64,000 nucleotides of DNA from contig OW387148.1 of NCBI GenBank assembly GCA_936440205.1, forward strand, positions 18,655,961 through 18,719,960. Reading direction: 5' to 3'. Shown in pieces: positions 37,901 to 46,439 of this stretch. The number at the start of each line of letters is the position of its first letter. Positions within the stretch are counted from its first letter, which is position 1. The notes beneath the pieces were generated by a model. The model had not been told where the DNA came from, did not search any database, and saw only the letters and a program-made list of their open reading frames with translations. The translations under genes and the position numbers were made by a program. The stretch is from Lepidonotus clava. Its lineage: Eukaryota > Annelida > Polychaeta > Phyllodocida > Polynoidae.

Positions 37901-40900
37901 GCCTGGAGGCAATCGTATTTGAAAAGGGGCTCAGTGTTCAGCGACTGGGGCGTCAGATGGCATCCATTGTGAAACCTTTACTGAAAGATGATTGCTTCTT
38001 ACAGAGCCGCACCGAAAATCGTATTTTAACTAGGTTAGTATCGTATAACAACAACCGGGGCTCAGGTGTTCTGAATACCTTTTATGATGGGATCTTATCG
38101 ATAATTGCATCAGTGGAAAACCCACTCTACCATACAAGAGATGTCGTAGGTATATAATTATTTCGTATTAAAAAAACATAAAAAAGCGAGTAGGAAAGCT
38201 AGAGGGATCCTGCACCTACTTAGAATCGTGGCAAAGGTTGCTTGCTTTTGGAAATGAGATGAGAAGTTCTACTCTTCATGACCTAAGCTTATAAAGGAAT
38301 AGCTTCACGTATAATTATTCCAGTGAAGGAAGTAAAAAGTTGTTAGTATAAAAACTCAATCAGACTCGGGTTTATGAAGATAAGTCTAATTCATGAATCA
38401 TAATGAGTCCCATATTAAGCCGACCGCCATTTAAACAAGTATGCACCTCATGCGTGGATGAGAACTGATGTTCAGATAAAATATCTCTATACAAATCGTT
38501 CTACTTGATGCGTACCTGCATTAAATGGGAATTAGGGTAGAAATAATTGAACGTTTCTCTGAAGTAAGTATGTAGGAGGTGAGTAAGTGGTGAATTTCAG
38601 ATGTGTCTTATGTCATTCATTCTTTTTGTGAAAACATATTTTCGATATCCTTAATTTTTCCAAGAAGAAGCAAATGATTTCCTCAAATCATCTTAGAGAA
38701 AACTGGTTCCTCACATCGTGCATCCTATCTAAACGCGATGTCTTATATTCAATGTCTGCTTGAATTATTCTGACTTACGTCTGTAGAAACATATAGATTA
38801 ACATTTCCAGTGGGCCGAGAAAAAGAAAGATAGACTACGAGCCCGATTATGCTCCAACAAAATATAATCTTTTGAAAAGCATACATTATCGACCACCCAA
38901 TTTTAGTCGGCCGATCAAATGCCAATTGATAATTCAGTACGGAAATCATAGGACGAAGGAATCCTGATTGTACATGTAGAGTGTATTGTCATTTCTGACT
39001 TTATCATTTACGTCTGCATACGCGTTAATCTTAGGGCAGCTACAATTTCAAGATATCTGGGGGGGTGCCCAAGAAAAAGTTATGAAAAATAACGTCCCAC
39101 GAAAAGTGTAAATACCCACGATAGCCAAATTTCCTATCGTGAGATTTTAGAAAGCAACAATTTTCGTGGGTTTTTTCCCCATTTTTTTTCAAACTTATAC
39201 AATCTCAAATTGTCCCAATGTGTTTCAAACACACATTAGAATGCATTTTAGGTGGAAATATATATCGGGAATGACTTTAGGATGATTTTTCACTGAACGT
39301 TAATGTCCACGAAATTTTCGTACATTTTTTCTGGGGAGCTTTTTCTATCGTGGCCACAAAAAAAGGGTAAAAACAACTCCACGAAATTTCGTAACTTTTT
39401 CTTGGTCGCCCCCCCTGGAACAAATATTTCTACTGAATAATCTTATGTACTCATACTTAGTCAAGGTAGGCAGTTTCCTTTTATCATACTTGATATATTT
39501 TAGATTTATCTACTACCCATGTGGATATGATAAGCACATGGTGATCACCAACATGTTTTATTTCTGATATTGTGACGAGTGAGGACTGGAAAAATAATCA
39601 AATCATAAGTTTAAAGTAAGTAAAGAGACGGGATATGTGCGTGTCCAAACTACAATACTGCGAACTATTTTTTTTACATGGGTTACAATCTTACAAATAA
39701 TAGAACAACACAATAAATTTAGTTATTCACTCATTTCTGTTTGATTGAAATAAGATATCTATAAGCAATGTAAAGAAATATAGTTTATGATATAAGGCAG
39801 TCGGCGTTTATGCTGTAGGTAACACACTTGATGATTTATGGAGCGTGAGACCTGCCCTCATTACGTCAATCCGCTGGCACTGGAGCATAAATCTAGATCC
39901 CAACTGGGTGAGTTCCACAAAAACGTGTGCGTGAAGGCGGGTTTCCACAGGACGGCAAATGTGAAAATATTGCATGAACCTTTTACAAGTTCATATAATT
40001 ATATTGGCGCCAAAAAGCATTAGTCATTGAGCATGGAAAGTGTTAATAACAATGGATGCCGCGGAAATCCGCCGTTATAGTCAGAATTTCACTTGGAATG
40101 TGTACGTAAATACAGTTAGCAGGGGAAAGTTTGTCTTATGTCCGAAATTCAGAACCGAACTTTTTTTCACGAGCGGAAAATATGAAAGTTCTGCCATTCA
40201 TGAGTTGGGTTTCTTCAAATTTATATCGTCCGGTTGAAAAAACAAACAAGAGGAAAACAAGCTCCGATATCATCCTTTCGTTGCCATCTTTAACTATTTT
40301 CCAAGGCGGCGAAAGTGATAATCCGCTTTTGGCCGAACATTCCGCTCTGGGATGAATAACCCTCCGGGCCAGAAATGACACCCGAGAGAGGGGAAATCAG
40401 GATCTTGATTTTTATCTTCCTTGTGCAGAGAGAGTAACCCTTTGTCATCCTCCTGAATCGAGATCCCTTCTTTAAAAGGCGATGATTTGTTATTTTGCTA
40501 TGTCTCAAATATCAACGAGTTCATTCATTTCCAAATAATGATTTTCCAAAGGTTTTTCTGACATTCATCGAAAAAAATTATAATTGGATCTTTGGAAATT
40601 GGGAATGAGACATTAACTTGTTTCAAAATGTTCGCACTATAAAGAAAGTAGGGAAGTAAGCATGGTTTATGGACCAAAGCATAAGTGTTTGGATACCTTT
40701 ACAAAAATCAACACTTCCACTAAGCAGACTACATCATGAGACATTTTGTCTGGCGTCAAGATGAAAATGAGTTAGTAAATAAAAGATAATTACTCTGTTT
40801 TAATGACATTCTGCTCCCCTATCCAATTCTGCTGGCAGCATGGCAAAGAACCATAATTATTTCGTAGAACTCAATTAACCTTGTAACCCATAGTAAAATT

Positions 40901-42825
40901 AATGGATTGTTAAGGAATTAACTATAAATCTTATAGAAAATAAACAGTTATACTATAGACTACATTTGGAACATTGTGTGTCTCGTAAAGTTGTTAATGA
41001 GTCAATAATTTAAACATAATTGCTCTGTATTTAAGTACATTCTGTTCCCCTATCCAATTCAGCAGGCATCGTGGCAAAGAATCATTACTTTCAAACAATA
41101 TTTCGTAGAATTCAATTAACCTTGTATGCAACATCTAAAGTAATGGATTGATAAGGAATTTAATTATAGTTCTGTATATATACTGATGAGTGGTTAGACT
41201 ATAACTATGATGTGAGCTCGAAGACCTGGATAACATAAATAGGACTTGTACCTAAATGTTTGAAAGATTTTACACTGTATGGTATCTAATTAAGTCATTA
41301 TCTGATTAGGGTATAAGATGACTGAAATCTTGGAGATTATATGACGTAAAGATGCTGATAGGTCATCAATTAAAAAGAAGTAATTGTTCTGCATTTAGGA
41401 AGGTAGCTTGCCAAAGAAGTCTTGCTTTCAAGCCACATATCTTAGAATGCAATTAACCCCGTGCCCCATATGTAATATTTATTTAGTCAATGAGCAACCG
41501 TAAAGGAAATAGTGGCTAAATATAAGTTATTGTGTTTAAGTAATTTTTGATAAGAGAAAGATTATACCAATGCTTACTTTCACCTTTGATGCATTATCCA
41601 TGGAAATATTGTTTCCATGGCAACAAAATAGTAAACAATTACCAAAATTGTTTATTCTGGTTACAATGGCAACCAAAAAGAATGTTGGTTCCCTCTCACT
41701 GTACAGGTTAGTGATACAAAAAAGGGATAACCTTCTATGAAGTTTGGTCTGGACCAACACAGAAAAACAGAAATGGCTCTTAGAAAAGAATGGGTGCACA
41801 TATCGAAATGACCAAATGAGTTCGAATGCAACATTATATCCCAAGTCCGGCTGACAGTTACTTTACTGTAAATATGATAGGAGGAGGTGTTATTTTCTGA
41901 AAGCAGAAGTTAGGACATATTCTTTATCAACTTTATTCTTTACTTTATCAACATCTTTACGTCATATAATCTCCAAGATTTCAGTCATCTTATACCCTAA
42001 TCAGATAATGACTTAATTAGATACCATACAGAAGTTAGGACAATTCTTTTCATGTAAAACGGCACACAATATAATAGGTAGGCATAACACGTGAAAAAAA
42101 CTACATGGTTAAAATGACTTTAACCTGGTACTTGCCAGAGGTCACTAATAGTAATCACGAAACTGTTTCCCCAAATACACAAAAATAAAATTAGTCTCAA
42201 AATAACCCAAAACTTCGATTGAAATTCTTCAAGTGGAAGGCCTTTTTCGCCAATTTTAATACACATTTTCCACGTTTTATATGGCTTGTTGCCATTAGGG
42301 TAGACCTCACTCTTTATAAAAACTTCTTTTTGTGCATAAGGCAGTTTGAGGTTATCATAAATGAAACCGAAATGAGAATCTTTTTTTTCCCGATTTTGAA
42401 TGCGCTGTATCTCTAATTCTATTTTGATTTTCAGATTCTGAATGCTTAATTCCCCCCTCAAGCGGTGTCTTTGTGAGATTTTACTGTAGGGCGCTATACC
42501 GGCCTGATGCAATAAAAGGGCTAAGAAAGGGATAACAAAAAAGTAACCATCTACCTACCTCTCTCTGGAGGCAGACTCTATCTGTGACCTCACATGGCTG
42601 GCCACTGGGGACGCCACCTGTACGGTTAACACTGACTGAACCTCTGGCTGCCAATTCCCGAACCTTAGCCATGAGCTGCTCCACCTGGGCCACGGTGAGC
42701 TGGTCGGCCGCCCCGTACTGCTCGACGAGACTCTGCGTGAAGAAGGAGGAGTTGGCACCGCTCACAGCGCTCCAAGCACAGGCGGCCAGCAGCAAAATGC
42801 CCAGAATTGGAGAGGAGGGCGACAT
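28784..42825 (-). CDS. ZIP (SLC39) divalent metal transporter, ZIP8/ZIP14-like, complete
   Basis: Imports divalent metals (zinc, and in the ZIP8/14 group also manganese, iron and cadmium) across the plasma or endosomal membrane. Nine exons on the minus strand, 42559-42825, 33889-34069, 32942-33111, 32127-32258, 31626-31709, 30985-31213, 30047-30153, 29472-29552 and 28784-28921, join in phase to 462 residues, close to human ZIP8 (460). Visible order: signal peptide 1-23; glycosylated ectodomain with sequons at Asn25, 67, 108 and 131; eight membrane segments; TM4 motif HNFMDG (His319, Asp323); TM5 motif EELPHELGD (348-356). Glu in place of the first His of the usual HExPHE motif is the mark of ZIP8/ZIP14, which are known to co-transport bicarbonate. 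The loop between TM3 and TM4 is charged, not His-rich. Intron 1 is 8.5 kb. A second paralogue lies upstream at 59470. Confidence 0.93.
29472..29552 (-). CDS. ZIP gene 1, exon 8 (TM7)
   Basis: 81 bp, acceptor TTTTTTCAG, donor ATG/GTGAGT. Encodes [17 protein letters not shown] and [10 protein letters not shown], the TM7 signature [13 protein letters not shown] of the LIV-1 group. In the second ZIP gene this exon is fused to the one before it. Confidence 0.92.
30047..30153 (-). CDS. ZIP gene 1, exon 7 (end of TM5, TM6)
   Basis: 107 bp, acceptor CTTCGCAG, donor CAG/GTGAGT. Encodes [20 protein letters not shown] and then TM6. [12 protein letters not shown] is the highly conserved TM5-TM6 junction of the family. 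Confidence 0.93.
30604..30902. mobile_element. Mariner-like MITE packed with AAACATGTTTAG motifs
   Basis: The termini TATACTGTAAAAAC and CTTTTTGACAGTATA are inverted, with TA at the edges as in Tc1/mariner targets. Inside, more than fifteen short palindrome-like blocks built on GTTTAG/CTAAAC recur, some as AAACATGTTT. It lies in the intron between exons 6 and 7 of the first ZIP gene. Confidence 0.7.
30985..31213 (-). CDS. ZIP gene 1, exon 6 (loop, TM4, TM5 catalytic motifs)
   Basis: 229 bp, acceptor ACCCTCCAG, donor CTGG/GTAAGC. Carries the end of the cytoplasmic loop ([14 protein letters not shown]), TM4 with [14 protein letters not shown] and TM5 with EELPHELG. His319, Asp323, Glu349, His352 and Glu353 correspond to metal-site positions in the ZIP fold. 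The exon is markedly more GC-rich than its introns. Confidence 0.94.
31626..31709 (-). CDS. ZIP gene 1, exon 5 (cytoplasmic loop)
   Basis: 84 bp, acceptor TTTTTCACAG, donor CTA/GTAAGT. Encodes a charged segment, [20 protein letters not shown] then EEKRAIQL. It lacks the histidine repeats often seen here in zinc-specific ZIPs. Confidence 0.85.
32127..32258 (-). CDS. ZIP gene 1, exon 4 (TM3)
   Basis: 132 bp, acceptor CTGTTCCCAG, donor GAG/GTGAGT. Encodes [18 protein letters not shown] then TM3 ([20 protein letters not shown]) and KKKE. The FFLIE.. pattern is typical of LIV-1 ZIPs. Confidence 0.92.
32942..33111 (-). CDS. ZIP gene 1, exon 3 (TM1 and TM2)
   Basis: 170 bp, acceptor TACTTTTCAG, donor GAG/GTGAGT. 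Encodes [19 protein letters not shown] (TM1) and [18 protein letters not shown] (TM2); the latter is the family's conserved GTL.. to LIPE block. The 5' end of this exon is the first unit of a tandem repeat that runs into the upstream intron. Confidence 0.93.
33091..33450 (-). repeat. Exon-edge tandem repeat that copies a splice acceptor
   Basis: Seven units of about 52-59 bp, marked by an ACAGGAA-like core at about 33091, 33144, 33199, 33258, 33311, 33363 and 33415. The first unit is the start of exon 3 plus its acceptor. The third unit is nearly identical to the real one and again reads TTTTCAG/TGTGGGG followed by codons for WGYSFLSLT. Divergence increases with distance from the exon. Confidence 0.88.
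33889..34069 (-). CDS. ZIP gene 1, exon 2 (ectodomain)
   Basis: 181 bp, acceptor CCCGCCGCAG, donor AAAG/GTGGGT. Encodes [20 protein letters not shown] and a stretch with [15 protein letters not shown] and a basic, charged end before TM1. The leading Cys and the LLxQL segment correspond to the conserved C-terminal part of the ZIP8/14 ectodomain. Sequons NLT and NDT are present. Confidence 0.88.
35321..35680 (+). mobile_element. Possible solo LTR, old
   Basis: GTATAAAAGGC near 35581 and GAATAAACAG near 35606 lie in the order and spacing of an LTR promoter and poly(A) signal on the plus strand, inside intron 1 of the first ZIP gene. Ends and target duplication were not resolved. Weak. Confidence 0.25.
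35774..35865. repeat. Palindromic repeat of GACACTAAGTCTCA
   Basis: GTTATGACACT..., TGACACTAAGTCTCA and their inverted copies TGAGACTTAAGTGT and AAGACTTAGTGTCATAAC fold into a long hairpin. Probably a small MITE. Confidence 0.55.
37843..38157 (+). CDS. Orphan open block, CARD/death-fold-like (uncertain)
   Basis: An open frame of about 100 codons on the plus strand, antisense within intron 1 of the first ZIP gene, is more protein-like and GC-balanced than its surroundings. It has no ATG at its start; a possible acceptor (AAACAG/ATCG at 37863) and donor (GATGTC/GTAGGT near 38149) would make it an internal exon. The pattern [20 protein letters not shown] then a stretch with [17 protein letters not shown] resembles helices 2-4 of CARD-type death folds, which are abundant in some invertebrate deuterostomes. 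It could also be a transposon relic. No flanking exons were found. Confidence 0.28.
   Translation: MVCKPKQIVLCYSNADLSPCLEAIVFEKGLSVQRLGRQMASIVKPLLKDDCFLQSRTENRILTRLVSYNNNRGSGVLNTFYDGILSIIASVENPLYHTRDVVGI
39058..39420. mobile_element. TIR MITE in ZIP intron 1
   Basis: The left GGTGCCCAAGAAAAAGTTA and the right TAACTTTTTCTTGGTCGCCC are inverted. Further inner inverted segments contain CACGAAA/TTTCGTG. Non-coding. Confidence 0.7.
40768..41510. repeat. Three diverged direct copies of a ~200-bp unit
   Basis: Copies near 40768-40935, 40994-41190 and 41345-41510 share CTCCCCTATCCAATTC or its position, GGCAAAGAA, TCGTAGAA.TCAATTAACC and a TAATGGATTG..AAGGAATT segment. Copy three is the most diverged. 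Non-coding, in ZIP intron 1. Confidence 0.65.
41278..42028. repeat. 83-bp inverted duplication, 82/83 identical
   Basis: 41278-41360 and 41946-42028 are reverse complements with one mismatch, separated by 585 bp. The right copy sits inside an insertion bracketed by a direct repeat CAGAAGTTAGGACA at 41904-41917 and 42029-42042. Confidence 0.9.
42559..42825 (-). CDS. ZIP gene 1, exon 1 (signal peptide, start codon)
   Basis: ATG at 42825, 89 codons, donor GAGAG/GTAGGT in phase 0 with exon 2. [20 protein letters not shown] is a clear signal peptide. The rest ([20 protein letters not shown], then a leucine-spaced helix and [12 protein letters not shown]) resembles the N-terminal helical domain of ZIP8/14, where a 'QYG..DxLT..Q' pattern is usual. 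A TATA box stands 70 bp upstream. Confidence 0.92.
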
Positions 42826-42895
42826 CCTGAGTAACAGTCTGTGGCTCGGCTTAACGAAGTCGCAATATCAGCAGAAGTTTCTCACTTCTTTTGCC

Positions 42896-42903
42896 TTTAT
42901 ATA
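42896..42903 (-). promoter_or_regulatory. TATA box of the first ZIP gene
   Basis: TATATAAA on the minus strand 71 bp upstream of the ATG, implying a transcription start near 42870 and a 5' UTR of about 45 nt. A single metal-response-element core TGCACCC (consensus TGCRCNC) lies about 200 bp further upstream at 43104-43110; one copy may be chance. Confidence 0.55.
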
Positions 42904-44584
42904 TGGAGGAGTGGTGGGAGGAGTCTGAAGATGCGAGGGTAGCTCTGTGGAAAGTACACGTGTTCTGTATATCTATGTCTACGGCCGGTGGTTTCCTTCA
43001 TGAACAGAGAGCCTAAACCTGGGAGTGTTGTAAGAGGGTGCTTCAGAGGCAAGGTCCGGACGGCAAGTCCCAATAAAATACATGTGCTCCTGTCTGAGAT
43101 CTTTGCACCCAGTAGCCAACCAGTGAAGGTCTCACCCCAGCGAGCACCATCCAACTGAGGAATCAAGATGCTCTGATAGACGTGTAATTGTCTGGCGATC
43201 TGCCCAGCAGACTTCTCTACGTTCCTTAGAGGTGTGTAATCACGTAACAGTAGGTCATTTCAGTGCGCCAACCACGTCGACATGAAGGAAATCGTCGCAA
43301 AAGTATAACAATGTCCCACTGTAACGGCTGATGTGATTTAGAACTACTTTGGTCTTATTCCTGCTAAAGTGGATTGATGTAGAGATAGGCAAAATGCCGC
43401 GTATTCCGTATATCCCGTGTATGTATCCCGGTGTTGTCACCCCTTTCTCAGACGTCAGTACTCTTTTACGCCCGGCCGGCGCCCACCTCGGAGGTTCATT
43501 CATGTCCTAACCTCAACGGTTTACGGGGCCGAGTGTTACCACAACCATGCACAGATGATGTCCAAATACAGTCGCCGATTTAAGGGGGGTGCCCCCCTTT
43601 CTTTTTTTTTTTGGCCGAAAGTTAGTTTGTTTTTAATATAAAAAGGCCCTGCCTGATGCACAGGAGGAATTGCACTCCTCTTCCCACCTCCCTTGAAAAT
43701 TCCCGGACCCGCCCTTGAAATGGCTTCACTTTTCACGAATAGGATGTTAATTAACTTTTTATAGCAATTCTATCACATTTAGAATTAATATTACGTGATT
43801 TTTACTCAACGCAACGCACTGAATCATGAATTTAAAAAAAATAATTTCAGATTAAAACATTAGGCATGGATTTTATAATAATATAGTTATAATCACAACA
43901 TGGTGATCCCAAAAATATAAACATGTGACCGCGCCTGCACAGGGTGTATCAGGACAATGTGCCTTGGCAGGCCTTGTTGGGGCACGGGTCTTCATCCTCC
44001 GATGGGTAGAGGACATAGTAAATTGAACCTTTTTTATCTGCCTATATCATGTACCATGCACGTCATTCGGTTAACTGTTAAAATGAAATGATCAAATGTG
44101 ACCATACAATTATTATTCCTGTGTTTTCTAGAGTAATCTCTTGTTTTGCCATGTCGATGTCTATTCTAGTTTATATGAAAATGGTAATTTCCCCTCAAGT
44201 TTTTTTTTTATACACTTTCTGGCCAGATACGAAAATCGATTTTGTTGGCAGACGGCTCCCTATATCTCAGTAATTCGTGTCATTCCTGGAGGTATCTATG
44301 CCAGTGGGTGACTATAAAACATAACCAAAATTATGGATCAGTGAGAAAATAACATAAGGTCGTTAAAATTGCAGGTGATCGGTAAACTAAGAGGTCGAAA
44401 CCTTATGTAACTTTCATTTTGTGAATACAAGACGTATGTATGAAATTGGCAAACAATCAAGTTTCTATTGGCAACGTTGGGGATGCTGATCCTTACATAA
44501 TTCCGAACAAACCATTCTATTCATGCCTAGAAAGAACTATCAGGTGGTAAGTTTATTTATAGAGCTATTAAGGGATATTTGATG
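42904..44584. other. Upstream region of ZIP gene 1, no gene
   Basis: Contains a partial copy of a GGGCGG(A/G)TCC-type repeat at about 43578-43719 (minus-oriented, with C/G runs and a T11 tract). Nothing else is recognised up to the LTR element. Confidence 0.5.
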
Positions 44585-44589
44585 AATAT

Positions 44590-45590
44590 TGTGACGTTCT
44601 CTGGTAAGTCGGGGTTGCCGATTCTTACAGCAGAGGAACGTGGGGATTGTTCGGGTCTCGGGGCGGACGGGGAATCCGGGCCAAGAACCGAGATGTGTTT
44701 TTAGAGTCGTGCCTCGCGCACGAGGGGGGGCTGAGCGAATCGGTCGGGAATCGGTGCTCGATGTCAAACGGAGGACTGCGGGGAAGGGAAATTATGGTAG
44801 GGGTACGGGGAGGCCGTGCTTCGTCTCGCTCTATCTTCCAGACCGGCATTCACCTCGCCAGGGCGGTCCACCTCGGGTTCCGATCCGCGGGGCCGTCGGG
44901 CCGACGGTCACCTATTGTTTGGTAGCGTGGGGCCGAGCCTTCCGCGCCCTCATCCCCGCGGACTCCAGGTTTCCGTTCCTCTCTCCATGCCTTCGTGCCA
45001 TGCTGCGCCTACACTTCCGGGACGGTTTCGGGCCTTCGCGCCCTACCTCGGTCCTCCGTTCCCCGTTCCCGTTCCTCGGGCCGTCGGGCCCCCGTCCTAA
45101 CTTTCGCCTATTTATCTCGAACTTCGACTATTTTACTCTAACTTCTGGTTAATTAACTCGTATCGGCTCATCTCAGCGGTTGTTCAAGGGAAGAAGACAC
45201 GTCTGGACACAAGGAGAACTGTTAAAGAACTCTGTTTATTCGGGCCTCACCGCCCCTTTATATACCTTAGAGGTCAGCCCTGATTGGCTGCTTTCGGTCA
45301 CGTGATCTACAACTGACGTCACTTCCGGTTTACATTCTCGTTTCCGGTTTACATATTACTTCCGGTTTACATCTTTCCGGGTCTCGTTCCTTTACATATT
45401 CGTTCCTTTACACTTTCGTTCCTTTACATATTCGGGCCTCTTTTTCGGGCTTTTTACACTTTCATTCCTTTTACATATTTCGTTCTTTTACACTTTCGTT
45501 CCTTTTACGAACATATATACCTTTTGTCATATTACCTTATTTTCTCTTATTTTGATCTCTACATATTTGGATGAATAGGCATTCATCACA
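44590..45590 (-). repeat. 3' LTR of the Ty3/gypsy element
   Basis: 1001 bp, TG at one end and CA at the other. In the sense direction it holds a CACTTCCGG ETS-type site, a TGACGTCA CRE (45314-45321), CACGTG E-box (45299-45304), CCAAT (45283-45287), TATATAAA (45257-45264) and AATAAA (45235-45240), so U3 and R can be placed. U3 also has short direct repeats of TTCCGGTTTACAT and TCGTTCCTTTACA. Confidence 0.95.
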
Positions 45591-45599
45591 CCCTCCCGC
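45591..45599 (-). other. Polypurine tract
   Basis: GCGGGAGGG on the minus strand directly before the 3' LTR, the usual position of plus-strand primer tracts. Confidence 0.5.
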
Positions 45600-45905
45600 A
45601 CCTTCTTGAAAGGTGGGAAAACACGTCTTACAAAATTTCAAAGCAGTTCATACAGCAACGACAACAGGACATACTTTAAAACCAGAAACATTTTTTAACT
45701 ACCAATCCTACGCTCCTTATCGGTAGAGGAGGAGGTGTCACCCTCTGTCCTCTCCGGTCTACCTCGGAGGGCCCCCGGGGCCTATCCGGCTAATTCTTAT
45801 TTTTCTTCTTTCTTCTTTCTTCGTTCTTCTTTTTTTGTTTTTCTCGCTTCTCGGTAAAGTTCATATAATTCGTTTTACATATTTCTCCGTCATAGTTCTT
45901 ATCCT

Positions 45906-46351
45906 GGGTCTATTAGGACCCGTACTGCGCCTTTTCCGTCTTAGGATGAGCGAGCCGGTCGTGGCTCTCCCACCCGGGACTGGGGATCGGTCGTGACCCC
46001 CGTCGCCCCCGCTCCTCTCCTCTGGGCTCTATGTTTTGGCCCCTCGGTGTTTTTCCTCGCCCTACCCTCGTTAGGACAGAGGGACCGGTCGTGGTCCTCC
46101 TGCCTGGGGCCATGGGTCGGTCGTGACCCGCAATGCCCCCGTTCCATTCGTTTTTTTGTCGTCCAGACGTTCTCCCTAATTCGGGTGGAGAATCGGTCGT
46201 GATTCTCCCACCCAGAGGCAAGGATCGGTCGTGACCCTTAGTCCTCTCGACCTTCTGTCCGTTTTTCGTCGTCCAGACGTTCTCCGTTGTTTTTGGGCAG
46301 AGAGTCGATCGCGACTCTCCTGCCTGGAGGCAAGGGCCGGTCGTGACCCTT
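45906..46351 (-). ncRNA. Array of eight hairpins with a shared six-base loop
   Basis: In four tandem units of about 108-130 bp there are two hairpins each, their loops 32 bp apart in every unit. Loops on the plus strand are GGTCGT (GATCGC once) at 45957, 45989, 46087, 46119, 46195, 46227, 46307 and 46339. Stems differ yet pair: GAGCC/GGCTC, GGACC/GGTCC, GGGTC/GACCC, GGAGAATC/GATTCTCC, GAGAGTC/GACTCTC. The first hairpin of units 3 and 4 has a bulged C and then a further 4-bp outer stem. The three imperfect pairs are A-C on the plus strand, hence G-U in the element's sense RNA. A related stem GGGTC/GACCC with loop TATTAG at 45906-45921 may be a decayed ninth. Position is the 3' untranslated part of the element. 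No function is proven. Confidence 0.7.
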
Positions 46352-46439
46352 CGTCCTCACGGTTATCACTCTTCTCTGCGTTCTTTAGATGATGATGATT
46401 TGAAGATGAAGTTTTGTAGAAAGACTGAAGTTTTTGTAG

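Noticed and set aside
39838-40023. A first exon starting [19 protein letters not shown] with a possible GTGAGT donor
   Set aside because: No partner exon or recognisable domain; the evidence is only one ATG and one donor.
44640-45152. 170-codon plus-strand frame in the 3' LTR, repeated at 55982-56494 in the 5' LTR
   Set aside because: Antisense to the LTR, rich in Pro/Arg/Gly as expected from GC-rich noncoding DNA. Its agreement between LTRs only reflects their recent common origin.
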